Positions 39,704-48,084 of a DNA stretch of 64,000 nt are shown piece after piece; position 1 is the first letter of the stretch; the number at the start of each line of letters is the position of its first letter. The stretch lies in assembly GCA_002281775.1 (NCBI GenBank), contig NCGY01000005.1:1-64000 (forward strand), read 5' to 3'. The stretch is from Hydrogenophilales bacterium 16-64-46 (GTDB lineage Bacteria > Pseudomonadota > Gammaproteobacteria > Burkholderiales > Thiobacillaceae). Made by a program: the position numbers and the translations under genes. The notes under the pieces were generated by a model. The model was not told where the DNA came from, made no database searches, and was given only the letters and a program-made list of their open reading frames with translations.

Positions 39704-39949
39704 TCAGCGCAGCAGGTAGGGGATGTCGACGGTGATCGCCTGGGTCGGGCAATCCTTTTCGCACGGCAGGCAGTACCAGCATTCGTCGAAACGCATGTAG
39801 GCCGTGCCTTTGGCCATGTCGATGGCGAGCAGGTCGAGCGGGCAGGATTCGACGCAGACGGTGCAGCCCTTGTCGGCGATGCACTTCTCGGCGTTGACGG
39901 TGACGGGCACGGACACCCGGTTCTGGGTCATGGGCATGGGATGGGACAT
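39704..39949 (-). CDS. AprB-like dicluster ferredoxin
   Basis: An 81-residue 2[4Fe-4S] ferredoxin. Cluster cysteines occur in CIADKGCTVCVESCP and CWYCLPCEKDCP. The DECWYCLPCEKDCPTQAI segment and the following I-D/V-IPYLLR end resemble the beta subunit of APS reductase (AprB: MCWECYSCVKMCPQGAIDV), but the long AprB C-terminal tail is missing. It is encoded 24 bases after the AprA-like flavoprotein and surely forms its electron-transfer partner. Confidence 0.9.
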   Translation of the reverse strand: MSHPMPMTQNRVSVPVTVNAEKCIADKGCTVCVESCPLDLLAIDMAKGTAYMRFDECWYCLPCEKDCPTQAITVDIPYLLR

Positions 39950-39973
39950 GGTGAGCTCCTGATGGGCGCGCGC

Positions 39974-41704
39974 TTACGCGGCGACGGCTTCCTTGACGAT
40001 GCGCAGGCGGTTGTAGGCCTGCTTCTCTTCCTCGTCGAGCGGCACGAGGTAGGGGGCGATGGGGCGCTTGAAGTGGGTCATCTCGCCGTCGTCGCCCTTT
40101 TTGAGTTGGGCGTGGCAGAACCAGTCGGCGTCGTTCTTCTCGGGGAAATCGACGCGGTAGTGGTACAGCCCCCAGCGCGATTCGGTGCGGTAGAGCGAGG
40201 CGCGCGCGGCCATCTCGGCGCAGTCGAGGATGAAGTGCACCTCCATCGCGCGCATCAGTTCGTGCGGGCTGGTCGCCGACATTTGCGCGAGGTCTTCGCG
40301 AATCTCGGCGAAGCGCGTGAGGCCGATTTCCATCTTGCGCGTGACCTTGGGTGGCTGCAGGTAGTCGTTGACCAGACGCCGCAGCTTGAACTCGACCTGC
40401 GCCGGCGGCAGGCCGTCGGTGCGGGCGAGCGGCCCGAGCACGCGCTCGCGTTCGGCGGCGAGCTGCACCGGGTCGATCTCGACGTGTTCGCGGCTGCTCG
40501 CGCGCGCGGCGGCCGACTCGCCGGCGAACTTGCCGTAGACGAACGCACCGAGCATGTAGTTGTGCGGCACGAAGGCGAGGTCGCCAGCGGCGTAGAGCCC
40601 CGGCACGGTGGTCGCCGCGTGTTCGTCGACCCACACGCCGGACGCCGAATGGCCGCTACACAAACCAATTTCCGAGATGTGCATCTCGACCATGCCGCTG
40701 CGGTAATCGATGCCGCGGCCTTCGTGGAAACGGCCACGGCTCGGGCGTTCGTTGCTGTGCAGGATGGTCTCGATGGTCGAGATGGTTTCTTCGGCCAAGT
40801 GATCGAGCTTGAGGAACACCGGGCCGTTGCCGCCTTCGAGTTCGCGGTGGAATTCGAGCATCATCTGCCCGCTCCAGTAGTCGCATTCGATGAAGCGCTC
40901 GCCTTTCGAATTGGCCGTGTAGCCGCCGAGCGGCCCGGTGACGTAGGCGCACGCCGGGCCGTTGTAATCCTTGATCAGCGGATTGATCTGGAAGCATTCG
41001 ATGCCCGATAGCTCGGCCCCGGCGTGGTAGGCGAGGCTGTAGCCGTCGCCGGCGTTGGTCGGGTTCTCGTAAGTGCCGAAGAGATAGCCCGACGACGGCA
41101 GGCCGAGCCGCCCGGCCGCGCCGGTGCAGAGGATGACCGACTTGGCGCGGATCACGCTGAACGTGCCCTCGCGGGTGTCGAGCACGCAGGCCCCGGCGAT
41201 CTCGCCGTTGGCGTCGGTCAGCAGGCGCGTCGCCATGAAGCGGTTGGTGACTTCGACGCGCGCCTTCTTCAGTTGCCGGTACAGCACCTTTTTCATGTGG
41301 TGGCCTTCGGGCATCGGCAGCACGTAAGCGCCGAGGTGATGCACCTTCTTGACGGCGTAATCGCCGGTCTCGTCCTTCTCGAACTTCACGCCCCAGCGGT
41401 CGAGCTGTTCGATCATCGAATAGCTTTCCTGCGCGTAAGCCATCACCGTCGCCTGGTTGACGATGCCGTCGTTGGCGACGGTGATTTCCTTGACGTACTG
41501 CTCGGGCGTCGCGTGGCCGGGGATGACGGCGTTGTTCAGTCCGTCCATGCCCATCGAGATCGCGCCGCTGCGCTTGACGTTGGCCTTTTCCAGCAACATC
41601 ACCTTGAGTTTCGGGTTCGCTTCCTTGGCCTTGACGGCCGCCATCGGCCCGGCGGTACCGCCGCCGATCACCAGCACGTCCACGTCGATCATGGGTTCGT
41701 TCAT
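39974..41704 (-). CDS. AprA/fumarate reductase-like flavoprotein (AsfA-like candidate)
   Basis: A 576-residue FAD enzyme of the succinate dehydrogenase/fumarate reductase/APS reductase family. It has VLVIGGGTAGPMAAVKAKEA at the N-terminus, EKANVKRSGAISMGMDGLN (the AprA-like EKA..xRSGA motif), a capping domain, and VPGLYAAGDLAFVPHNYMLGAFVYGKFAGE near residue 375. The C-terminal helical domain follows. It is shorter than true AprA (about 620-660) and its gene neighbours (importers, HEAT, GntR) differ from dissimilatory aprBA. The asf arylsulfonate system of Pseudomonas putida uses a reductase/ferredoxin pair of this general kind, so a role in cleaving an organosulfur compound is plausible. The start is directly next to the gntR stop. 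Confidence 0.85.
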   Translation of the reverse strand: MNEPMIDVDVLVIGGGTAGPMAAVKAKEANPKLKVMLLEKANVKRSGAISMGMDGLNNAVIPGHATPEQYVKEITVANDGIVNQATVMAYAQESYSMIEQLDRWGVKFEKDETGDYAVKKVHHLGAYVLPMPEGHHMKKVLYRQLKKARVEVTNRFMATRLLTDANGEIAGACVLDTREGTFSVIRAKSVILCTGAAGRLGLPSSGYLFGTYENPTNAGDGYSLAYHAGAELSGIECFQINPLIKDYNGPACAYVTGPLGGYTANSKGERFIECDYWSGQMMLEFHRELEGGNGPVFLKLDHLAEETISTIETILHSNERPSRGRFHEGRGIDYRSGMVEMHISEIGLCSGHSASGVWVDEHAATTVPGLYAAGDLAFVPHNYMLGAFVYGKFAGESAAARASSREHVEIDPVQLAAERERVLGPLARTDGLPPAQVEFKLRRLVNDYLQPPKVTRKMEIGLTRFAEIREDLAQMSATSPHELMRAMEVHFILDCAEMAARASLYRTESRWGLYHYRVDFPEKNDADWFCHAQLKKGDDGEMTHFKRPIAPYLVPLDEEEKQAYNRLRIVKEAVAA

Positions 41705-42484
41705 CTATTTCTCCTGGGGGTGAATCCGCTCGGTACGCATCCGGTACTGGAAGGCGTCGCCACGGTAGTAGAGGTGTTCGAAATCCAGCGGACGGCCGTC
41801 CGCGGTGTAGGTCAGGCGCTCGATGCGCAGCACCGGCGCGCCTTCTTCGACTTCCAGATGTTTCGCCAGCACTCTGTCGGCGAGCATCGCGTCGATCTGC
41901 AAGTCGGCGCGGCCGAGCGCGATGCCGTAGTCGTTTTCGAGGATGAGGAAGATGTCGCGGTGGGCGAGGTCCTCTTTTGCCAGGCGTTCGCCGAGGGCTT
42001 TTTCGACATAGGTCACGTCGAGTGAAATTGGCGCGCGATTCAGGTAGCGCACGCGCTTCAATTCCATCACCGGCGCGTCGGCCGCAAGCCCGAGCCGCTC
42101 GCCGATGGCCGCACCGGGCGCGACCGGCTTGCTGCTGATCAGCCGGTTGAAGGTCTCGTAGCCCATCTGCGCCATCGCCTCGCCGAAGCCCATCAGTTCG
42201 GTCGCGTTCTGGAAGGCCTTGGGTTTGGAGACGTAGGTGCCCTTGCCGTGGATCTTGAAGATCAGGCCTTCCTTCTGCAGGTCGCCGAGCGCCTGGCGTA
42301 CCGTAATCCGGGACACGCCGAAGCTCGCCATCAGCTCGGATTCGGAAGGCATCTGCTGGTGCGCCTGATAACTGCCGTCGAGAATGCGGTCGCGCAAGAT
42401 ACCCTTGATCTGGGTGTAGAGCGGCACCGGGGAGAGCGCGAGCACGGTGTCTTTTCGGGTTTTGTCGTTGCCCATTTCTGGCAT
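41705..42484 (-). CDS. GntR family regulator (HutC/UTRA type)
   Basis: A 259-residue regulator. The N-terminal winged helix spans residues about 18-85 (VPLYTQIKGILRDRILDG, QMPSESELMASFGVSRITVRQAL), and a UTRA ligand domain follows (residues 105-250: FGEAMAQMGYETFNRLI, VMELKRVRYLNRAPI, DFEHLYYRGDAFQYRM). It is first in the island operon. The ATG at 42484 has GAGG a few bases upstream; the long in-frame extension to 42736 is rejected. A palindrome matching the one before the giant flavoprotein lies 10 bases upstream, so it probably represses itself and that gene until its ligand appears. Confidence 0.92.
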   Translation of the reverse strand: MPEMGNDKTRKDTVLALSPVPLYTQIKGILRDRILDGSYQAHQQMPSESELMASFGVSRITVRQALGDLQKEGLIFKIHGKGTYVSKPKAFQNATELMGFGEAMAQMGYETFNRLISSKPVAPGAAIGERLGLAADAPVMELKRVRYLNRAPISLDVTYVEKALGERLAKEDLAHRDIFLILENDYGIALGRADLQIDAMLADRVLAKHLEVEEGAPVLRIERLTYTADGRPLDFEHLYYRGDAFQYRMRTERIHPQEK

Positions 42485-42493
42485 CGCCTCATA

Positions 42494-42509
42494 TCTTGTT
42501 ATGACGAGT
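42494..42509. promoter_or_regulatory. Operator upstream of gntR
   Basis: On the minus strand ACTCGTCATAACAAGA, 14 of 16 identical to the palindrome at 30848-30863. A second partial copy, TTTGTCATTAC, lies about ten bases further upstream. Together they look like a GntR/HutC autoregulatory site overlapping the gntR promoter. Confidence 0.75.
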
Positions 42510-42749
42510 AATGACAAAGCAACGCACGTGCCAAATCCGCGCCAACCCGATCGGTCGACTGGAATGGATAGTTCAATCAATGGGTTGCGGTTTGTTTCCA
42601 GCCGGAATGCGTGTTTGCCCTGGCGTGCGGGCTGTGGGCGGAACCGCTCTTGCAAGGTGCGGATGGACCGGATAATGCCAAGTTTTGGTGCGCCGCCAGA
42701 CCACCCCGAGATGCCGTCGGGCCGCGCCGGCGGCACGTGCCAGCAAAAC

Positions 42750-44057
42750 TTACAGGGCGGGCGGGTGGGTTTGCGGCGGCAGGCTCAGGCACGCGGCCAA
42801 CCCCGGATTGCGTGTACTGAGGACAAGGCGACCACCGGCCTGGCGTGCAAAACGTTCGACGATGGCGAGTCCGAGTCCGCTGCCCTGCGCACCGGTGCGC
42901 GCGGCGTTGCCCCGCCAGAACGGGCGCTTCGCAGATTCGAGCTCGGCGTCGCCCAGCCCCGCGCCGTGGTCGATCACGGTGAAGCAGATCGCATCGGCGC
43001 TGCGCGCAAGTTCGAGTTCCACCGGCGGCCGACCGTAGCGGTGGGCGTTTTCCAGCAGATTGGAAAGACTGCGGGCGAGGCCCAGCGCAGGCACGGCGGC
43101 GGTGCCGAGCGCACCGCGCACCGCCACCGGCAGGCCGCGAGCGGCGAAGCCTGCGGCGAGTTCGCGGCAAAGTGCATCGAGATCGACCGGGCGCGCGACT
43201 TCCCCGTCGCTGCGGGCTAATTCGGCGAACTGGCGGGACATCGTGTCCATGTCGTCCATGTCGCGGATCATCGCCCCGCGTTCCCTGGCATTCTCCACCT
43301 GCATCTCAACCGCGAGACGCAAGCGGGCGAGCGGCGTGCGCAGGTCGTGCGAGAGGCCGGCGAGCAACAGGGCGCGGTCGGTTTCCTGCGTGCCGAGATC
43401 GGCGCTCATGCGGTTGAAGGCGCGCGCCAGTGAAGCGATTTCGTCCGGCCCGTGTTCGTCGAGGCGCGCGCCGAAATCGCCGTGCCCGACGCGGGCGGCG
43501 ACTGCGGCTGCCTCGCGCAGCGGACGGTTGATGCGTTTCACCACCGCCCAGCCGCCGGCAAACGCCAACAACAAGGTCAGCACGCCCCAGCCGATCCACT
43601 GCCAGGGCAGGCTATCGCGGTGCGGCGCGCGCGGCAGCACCAGCCAGTAGTCGTCGGGGCCAAGCGTGAAGCTGATCCACAGGGCTTCGTCATCGGCCGG
43701 ATCGGTAATCAGCAGGGTGTCTTCGCCCAGCTGCGCCTGCAGTTCCTGCCAGATGCGCCGCTGCAGGCCGCGCTCGGGCGGCGGCAGGAAGAGTTCTTCG
43801 GGCGTCATCGGCACGATGCGGATGCCCTCGCGTCGCGACAGTTCCTGCAGCAGGGCCTGCCGACGCTCGGGCTGGGCGGCGAGCAGTGCCGCGCGGGTGA
43901 GGTTGACGACGGCGGCGGCGCGGGTGGCGATCTGGCGCGCGCGCGGTTCCTGCTCGGCCAGCGTGAACAGGGCAAGCCAGGCCGCAAGGCTTGCCACGAG
44001 CAGAATGCCGATCAGCACGACGGTGCGCGCCAGCAGAGAGTTTGGCGTACGCGGCAT
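42750..44057 (-). CDS. envZ: EnvZ-like sensor histidine kinase
   Basis: A 435-residue sensor kinase: a first membrane helix near residues 10-32, a periplasmic sensor loop (about 33-150), a second helix near 155-175, HAMP (RINRPLREAAAVAARVG), the dimer domain with phosphoacceptor LLAGLSHDLRTPLARLRLAVEM, and an ATPase domain with N-box LLENAHRYGRP and GSGLGLAIV. The ATG shares bases with the stop of the OmpR-like gene. Pairing with a regulator very close to OmpR suggests response to osmolarity or envelope state. Confidence 0.9.
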   Translation of the reverse strand: MPRTPNSLLARTVVLIGILLVASLAAWLALFTLAEQEPRARQIATRAAAVVNLTRAALLAAQPERRQALLQELSRREGIRIVPMTPEELFLPPPERGLQRRIWQELQAQLGEDTLLITDPADDEALWISFTLGPDDYWLVLPRAPHRDSLPWQWIGWGVLTLLLAFAGGWAVVKRINRPLREAAAVAARVGHGDFGARLDEHGPDEIASLARAFNRMSADLGTQETDRALLLAGLSHDLRTPLARLRLAVEMQVENARERGAMIRDMDDMDTMSRQFAELARSDGEVARPVDLDALCRELAAGFAARGLPVAVRGALGTAAVPALGLARSLSNLLENAHRYGRPPVELELARSADAICFTVIDHGAGLGDAELESAKRPFWRGNAARTGAQGSGLGLAIVERFARQAGGRLVLSTRNPGLAACLSLPPQTHPPAL

Positions 44058-44767
44058 CAATCCGGGATGAACACGTAGCCGAAGCCGCGCACGGTCTGGA
44101 TGTGGTGCGGCGCGGTGGGATCCGCCTCGATCAGCTTGCGCAGGCGCGAGATCTGCACGTCGATGCTGCGGTCGTAGGCGGCGTGGTCGCGACCGCGCGC
44201 CAGCGCCATCAGCCGCTCGCGCGACAGCGGCTGGCGCGGGTGCTCGACCAGCGCGCGCAAGACCGCGAACTCGCCACCGGTCAGCGGCTGCTTCTCGCCG
44301 TCGCGGAACAGCTCGCGCGCGCCAGGCCTGAGCGTGCAGGTTCCGAAGATGATTTCATGGTCGTCGGTGGCGGGCGCGCCAGGCGGCTGCAGCACGCGGC
44401 GACGCAGCACGGCCTTGATGCGCGCCACCAGTTCGCGCGGGTTGAAGGGCTTGGGCAGGTAGTCGTCGGCACCCATTTCGAGGCCGATGATGCGGTCGAT
44501 CTCGTCAGCCTTGGCGGTGAGCATCACGATGGGCAGTTCGGGGTGCGACACATGCAAGCGTCGGCAGACCGACAACCCGTCTTCGCCCGGCAGCATCCAG
44601 TCCAGCACCAGCAGGTCGTAGCGCGTTCTGGCCAGGGTGCCGTCGATTTCTCCGGGGTGGGAAAGCGCGTCTGCTGTCATGCCTTGCGAGTGCAGATACG
44701 TCAGCAGCAGGGACTGCAATCGCAGGTCGTCGTCGACGACAAGAATGCGCGGGTTCGGGATGGACAT
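44057..44767 (-). CDS. ompR: OmpR-like response regulator
   Basis: A 236-residue OmpR/PhoB-type regulator. The receiver domain has acidic VVDDDLRL, phosphoacceptor D in LLVLDWMLPGEDGLSVCRRL, and VMLTAKADEIDRIIGLEMGADDYLPKPFNPRELVARI. The C-terminal winged helix ends TVRGFGYVFIPD. The MLPGEDGLSVCRRL and DRI(I/V)GLE(M/I)GADDY(L/I)PKPFNPREL stretches are nearly those of E. coli OmpR. The ATG at 44767 is chosen over an upstream codon at 44878. It is divergent from the repeat-protein gene at 44934. Confidence 0.93.
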   Translation of the reverse strand: MSIPNPRILVVDDDLRLQSLLLTYLHSQGMTADALSHPGEIDGTLARTRYDLLVLDWMLPGEDGLSVCRRLHVSHPELPIVMLTAKADEIDRIIGLEMGADDYLPKPFNPRELVARIKAVLRRRVLQPPGAPATDDHEIIFGTCTLRPGARELFRDGEKQPLTGGEFAVLRALVEHPRQPLSRERLMALARGRDHAAYDRSIDVQISRLRKLIEADPTAPHHIQTVRGFGYVFIPD

Positions 44768-44933
44768 GGCGGTGGTTGCAGCGACTCTCCCGGTTAATTG
44801 TTTCGCAATGTTTCTGGTGGGCGCGCAGACATGAAAAATTACCCAGGCGAATTCTAGCGACATATCCGGGTGGCTCAATCCGGCTATATTGTTCTGGGCA
44901 ATACGCTCATTCCGTTTCTACTGGAGAACAGTC

Positions 44934-45620
44934 ATGAAAGCAAAACTCCCTCTTCTGGGCCTGTTGGTGGCTACCGTTATGGGCGTTCAGGCCCACGCCG
45001 CTGACCGCGACAACAACCCGCCGGGCCGTGCTGGTGGCCCCGGCACCAATTGGGAAAATCCCCCCGGCCCGGCCGGCGGCCCCGGCACGAGCCCGGATTA
45101 TCGGCGTGATCGCGACAACAACCCGCCGGGCCGTGTCGGTGGCCCCGGCACCAATTGGGAAAACCCCCCCGGCCCGGCCGGCGGGGCAGGGGCGAGTCCG
45201 GATCGCCGCATGGAACTCTCGCCAGAGCAGCGCGAGAAACTCAAGAACATGTCGCCCGAACAGCGTCGCGCCTATCTGCAGCACCTGCGCGAGCAGAGAC
45301 AACGTCGGGATCGCGACAACAACCCGCCCGGACGCGTCGGCGGCCCAGGTACCAACTGGGAAAATCCGCCAGGAGCGGTTGGTGGGCCGGGGGCCAGCCC
45401 GGATCGCCGGCCTGCATTGACGCCGGAGCAACGGGAAAAACTCCGCGCCATGACGCCCGAACAGCGGCGTGAATTCTTCGAACGTCTTCGCGAGAATCGC
45501 CAGGATCGGCGTGCTGATCGTGACGGCAATCCGCCCGGACCCGTGGGCGGGCCTGGTGCCAACTGGGAAAATCCGCGTGGTCCGGCTGGCGGCCCGGGTG
45601 CCAGTCCCGACCCCCGCTGA
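44934..45620 (+). CDS. Secreted Gly/Pro-rich repeat protein (NWENPPG repeats)
   Basis: A 228-residue protein. A signal peptide (KAKLPLLGLLVATVMGVQAHA) precedes four copies of a unit of about 30 residues: DRDNNPPGRVGGPGTNWENPPG then PAGGPGASPDRR. Between copies 2-3 and 3-4 lies a charged linker of the type LSPEQREKLKNMSPEQRRAYL. The Pro/Gly-rich units should be disordered; the linkers resemble the EQRxxLxxMTPEQR helices of Spy-like periplasmic proteins. The ATG at 44934 follows CTGGAGAACA. The EF-hand gene 16 bases downstream is probably co-transcribed. The gene is divergent from ompR-envZ. Function is unknown. Confidence 0.8.
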   Translation: MKAKLPLLGLLVATVMGVQAHAADRDNNPPGRAGGPGTNWENPPGPAGGPGTSPDYRRDRDNNPPGRVGGPGTNWENPPGPAGGAGASPDRRMELSPEQREKLKNMSPEQRRAYLQHLREQRQRRDRDNNPPGRVGGPGTNWENPPGAVGGPGASPDRRPALTPEQREKLRAMTPEQRREFFERLRENRQDRRADRDGNPPGPVGGPGANWENPRGPAGGPGASPDPR

Positions 45621-45636
45621 ACCACACGGAGCGTAC

Positions 45637-46080
45637 ATGCCCAGCGGGCTGCACCTGGCCGGTTTCTTCGCTGCCTGGCTGACAGCCACCGCAGTGTGGA
45701 GTCAGCCAGTCCCACCGCACCCGCGTGAACGCGATTGGGCGGGCCTGCGCGGTGATGTCGAGGCTGAAGCGCGACGCCCGCATTCTCGTGAAGGTGCGGG
45801 CAATTTCGAATTGCGCCGACGCATGATCCGTGACCGGGCGCAGGCCCGTTACACGGCAGCCGACGTGAATCGCGACGGTCTGTTGAGTCGAGATGAACTG
45901 GCCCGCCTGCATCCCGGGCTGACTGCCGATTTCGAAAGGCATGATCGCGATGGCGATGGACTGATTTCCCGGCGGGAATTGTTCGAGGCGGCGCGCGAGC
46001 GACGTCGGTCAGGGGGCGGGCCGGCAGGCGAGGGGGCTGGTGCCGCAAGGTGGGAAAGACAGGGCATGGGCGAAAACTGA
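45637..46080 (+). CDS. Secreted EF-hand protein
   Basis: A 147-residue exported protein. A signal peptide (about residues 1-22, ending TATAVWSQ) leads to a basic region and then two EF-hand loops, DVNRDGLLSRDEL and DRDGDGLISRREL, with calcium ligands at positions 1, 3, 5 and 12. The C-terminus is Gly/Arg-rich. It is likely a calcium-binding periplasmic or secreted protein, made together with the NWENPPG repeat protein. The ATG at 45637 starts the signal peptide; the longer in-frame ORF from 45469 is a shadow. Confidence 0.8.
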   Translation: MPSGLHLAGFFAAWLTATAVWSQPVPPHPRERDWAGLRGDVEAEARRPHSREGAGNFELRRRMIRDRAQARYTAADVNRDGLLSRDELARLHPGLTADFERHDRDGDGLISRRELFEAARERRRSGGGPAGEGAGAARWERQGMGEN

Positions 46081-46163
46081 GGCCCTTTTGAATTTCGTGT
46101 GGGCACCGATGTTCAGGTGTGGTCCCGGTAAATGCGTGCAGCGGCGCGCAACTGCGCGTTGTG

Positions 46164-46660
46164 TCAGCTTGCACACCTACAATTCATGCGTTCCCTCATC
46201 CAGCTGTCGCTCTGCTGCGGGTTTCGCGTACCGTGCAAGGCAGGAAAACCGTCCGGGTCGCCATTCGGCACGTGCCGCAGACTATCGAGTCGCGCCTGCA
46301 TGGCGGCGGTCTCGGTGCTTTGCCCGGCTATGATTGCCTCGGCCCGTGTCCGCACCGGGGGATCCTGGACATGGATCGGCACCCGACGGGCCATGGCCAC
46401 CGCCCCCTGATGATGCGGGTTCCTCATGGCGAGGAAGTCGACGTCCGCATTACCGGTGTAGCCACGGGCGATGCGTATCGCTCATCGTCGTTTCCTTGTC
46501 TCGATCCACCTCGCGGATAAAACGCTGGAACTGCGCAGGGTAGCGTGATACCTCCCCCTGAATGGCCATGCCCTGGTGGGCGTGAGGTGCCGTACTGTTC
46601 CCGGCGAGGGCGCTCGCCGACAGCACCAAGGCGAACGCGATGTGCGGGTTGCGTTTCGCC
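46164..46660 (-). pseudogene. DUF305 protein gene, frameshifted
   Basis: Two minus-strand frames make one DUF305-type secreted protein. The first frame gives a signal-like NPHIAFALVLSASALA and then FQRFIREVDRDKETTMSD. The second gives TGNADVDFLAMRNPHHQGAVAMARR and RTRAEAIIAGQSTETAAMQARLDSL, matching the DUF305 consensus 'TGNADVDFVxxMIPHHQGAIxMA...IIxAQxxEIxxM'. The shift is near 46455, and the first part has no good start codon. DUF305 proteins often accompany copper resistance genes. The gene appears dead. Confidence 0.78.
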
Positions 46661-46666
46661 GTCGTG

Positions 46667-47170
46667 TCACTCGACCCCCGGGCTGCTCGCACCGGGACGC
46701 ACATAGACCAGGTTGACGCTCTTCTTGTTGCGCAGCTTGCCGGAGGGCAGGTCGAGATTGCCGAACGGAATTTGTGCGATGAAACCGGGCTTGAACGGAT
46801 CGCTGACGTCAAACACGCTGCAAACGGTCTCGCCTGCGACAGGCTGCGCGCTGTTCGTCCTACTCTTGGGTGCCGCTGCCGGGGCCGCCGTCGTCCACCT
46901 GCGCAAGGCTGGCATAGACCGCGCGGCTGTTGTCGTTATCCACGAATTCCACATGGTTCGGCCGCGCCATTGTCGAAGCTGGTGAGGTTGAGGGTGGAAT
47001 CGACGGTGTTGCTGTAGGGGTTGATGACGGTCAGTGTGTTCTATCCTCGTCGCAGTTGAAGACGCGGTCCGCGCCGGCGGCATCGGCAACACCTGGCCCC
47101 GGCCAGCGCCCTGCGCGCATCGACCAAACCACCCACGGCCCCCACAGCTGTCAGCTTGAATCTCTACTGA
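46667..47170 (-). pseudogene. Beta-propeller (YVTN/LVIVD-like) gene remnant
   Basis: Minus-strand fragments in different frames, broken by stop codons, read FKLTAVGAVGGLVDARRALAG, then NTLTVINPYSNTVDSTLNLTS, then PNHVEFVDNDNSRAVYASLAQVDD, and finally VFDVSDPFKPGFIAQIPFG down to VNLVYVRPG. These 'NTVxVINxxxNTV' and 'VFDVSDPxxPxFIAxIPxG' patterns are typical of YVTN/LVIVD propeller proteins. The open reading frame on this strand runs on upstream only by chance. Together with the adjacent DUF305 remnant this is a decayed stretch of about 1 kb. Confidence 0.65.
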
Positions 47171-47235
47171 TAACGCTCGTGTGAATCTCCCCGGAGTGTT
47201 GATTGCCTTGAAACCGGACGGGGCGCCCGTCAGGT

Positions 47236-48084
47236 TCAGTCGCCGTGCGTCATCCAGCCCCAGCGCTTGAAGATCGCCGCGCCCTGCGGGCTTTGCAGGA
47301 AGGCGACGAACGCTTGCGTCGCAGGATGCGACTTGCCGCGTGTGGTGGGGGCGATGCCGGTATCGCGGTAGATTCGGTAGGGTTCTTCCACCGTCACCTG
47401 GTCTGCGAGCTTGGCGTTGGAGACCTGCCAGATGTTCCAGATCAGCCAGGCGTCGATGTCGGGCTGGTCGATCCAGGCCTGGCGCGCCAGTGCGCTGTTG
47501 CCGGGAAAGGCGACGATGTTCTTGCGCAGGGCGCGCACGGTGCGGATGTCGCCCAGGCGGCCGGCGGCGTCCTCCCATACCCCGTTCTGTCCCGCGCCAT
47601 TGACCACGAGCACCTTGATGCCGGGTTTGAGCAAGTCCTTGAATCCTGCGATGCGCTTGGGGTTGCCCGGACGTACCAGGATGGACAGCGGCCGCAGATA
47701 GAGCGGCTCGACATCGGCGCTGCCGAGCTGGCCGTTCATCGCCGTGACGAAATCGCTCATCATGGTTTCCGAACCGGAGAAGATCAGGTCGGCGTCCGCG
47801 CGGGCGGCGTCGATCCATTTCGGGGTCGGGCCGGCGGTCACGTCGACCTTCACGCCGGTGGCCTTCTCGAATGCCGCGGCCGCTTCCTTCATCGCGGGTG
47901 CCGGTCCGCCCGGCCCATAGAGTTTCAACGGCGTGGCGTTCTGTGCCAGCGCCAATGGCGTGGCAGCGGCCAAAAGCAATCCTACGGCAAACAGGCCAGT
48001 GCGCAGCAGGGTGCGGCGTCCGGCGTCCGGCGTATCGGTGGACGGCGAGGTAGCGTTTTTCAGCGGGGGCGTGAGGTGGGTCAT
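47236..48084 (-). CDS. AcfC-type periplasmic solute-binding protein
   Basis: A 282-residue extracellular binding protein. A twin-arginine-like head (GRRTLLRTGLFAVGLLLAAATPLALA) suggests Tat or Sec export. The mature part begins KLYGPGGPAPAMKEAAAAFEK, with ADLIFSGSETMMSDF, PLYLRPLSILVRPGNPKRIAGFKDLL and VWEDAAGRLGDIRTVRALRKNIVAF, which match the AcfC family (accessory colonisation factor C, a relative of sulfate and molybdate binding proteins). No permease or ATPase genes lie next to it. The ATG at 48084 has GGAG upstream; the in-frame extension to 48456 is rejected. Confidence 0.87.
   Translation of the reverse strand: MTHLTPPLKNATSPSTDTPDAGRRTLLRTGLFAVGLLLAAATPLALAQNATPLKLYGPGGPAPAMKEAAAAFEKATGVKVDVTAGPTPKWIDAARADADLIFSGSETMMSDFVTAMNGQLGSADVEPLYLRPLSILVRPGNPKRIAGFKDLLKPGIKVLVVNGAGQNGVWEDAAGRLGDIRTVRALRKNIVAFPGNSALARQAWIDQPDIDAWLIWNIWQVSNAKLADQVTVEEPYRIYRDTGIAPTTRGKSHPATQAFVAFLQSPQGAAIFKRWGWMTHGD

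Noticed and set aside
39704..41704. True dissimilatory APS reductase (aprBA)
   Set aside because: The flavoprotein is shorter than AprA, the ferredoxin lacks the AprB tail, and no sat, qmo or aprM genes are near; importers and GntR sit there instead.
45001..45620. CRISPR-like regular repeats
   Set aside because: The repeats are in-frame coding units of a secreted Gly/Pro-rich protein, with diverged copies and coding linkers rather than spacers.
46119..46520. Plus-strand ORF of 133 codons
   Set aside because: It lies opposite the DUF305 remnant, which explains the sequence better.
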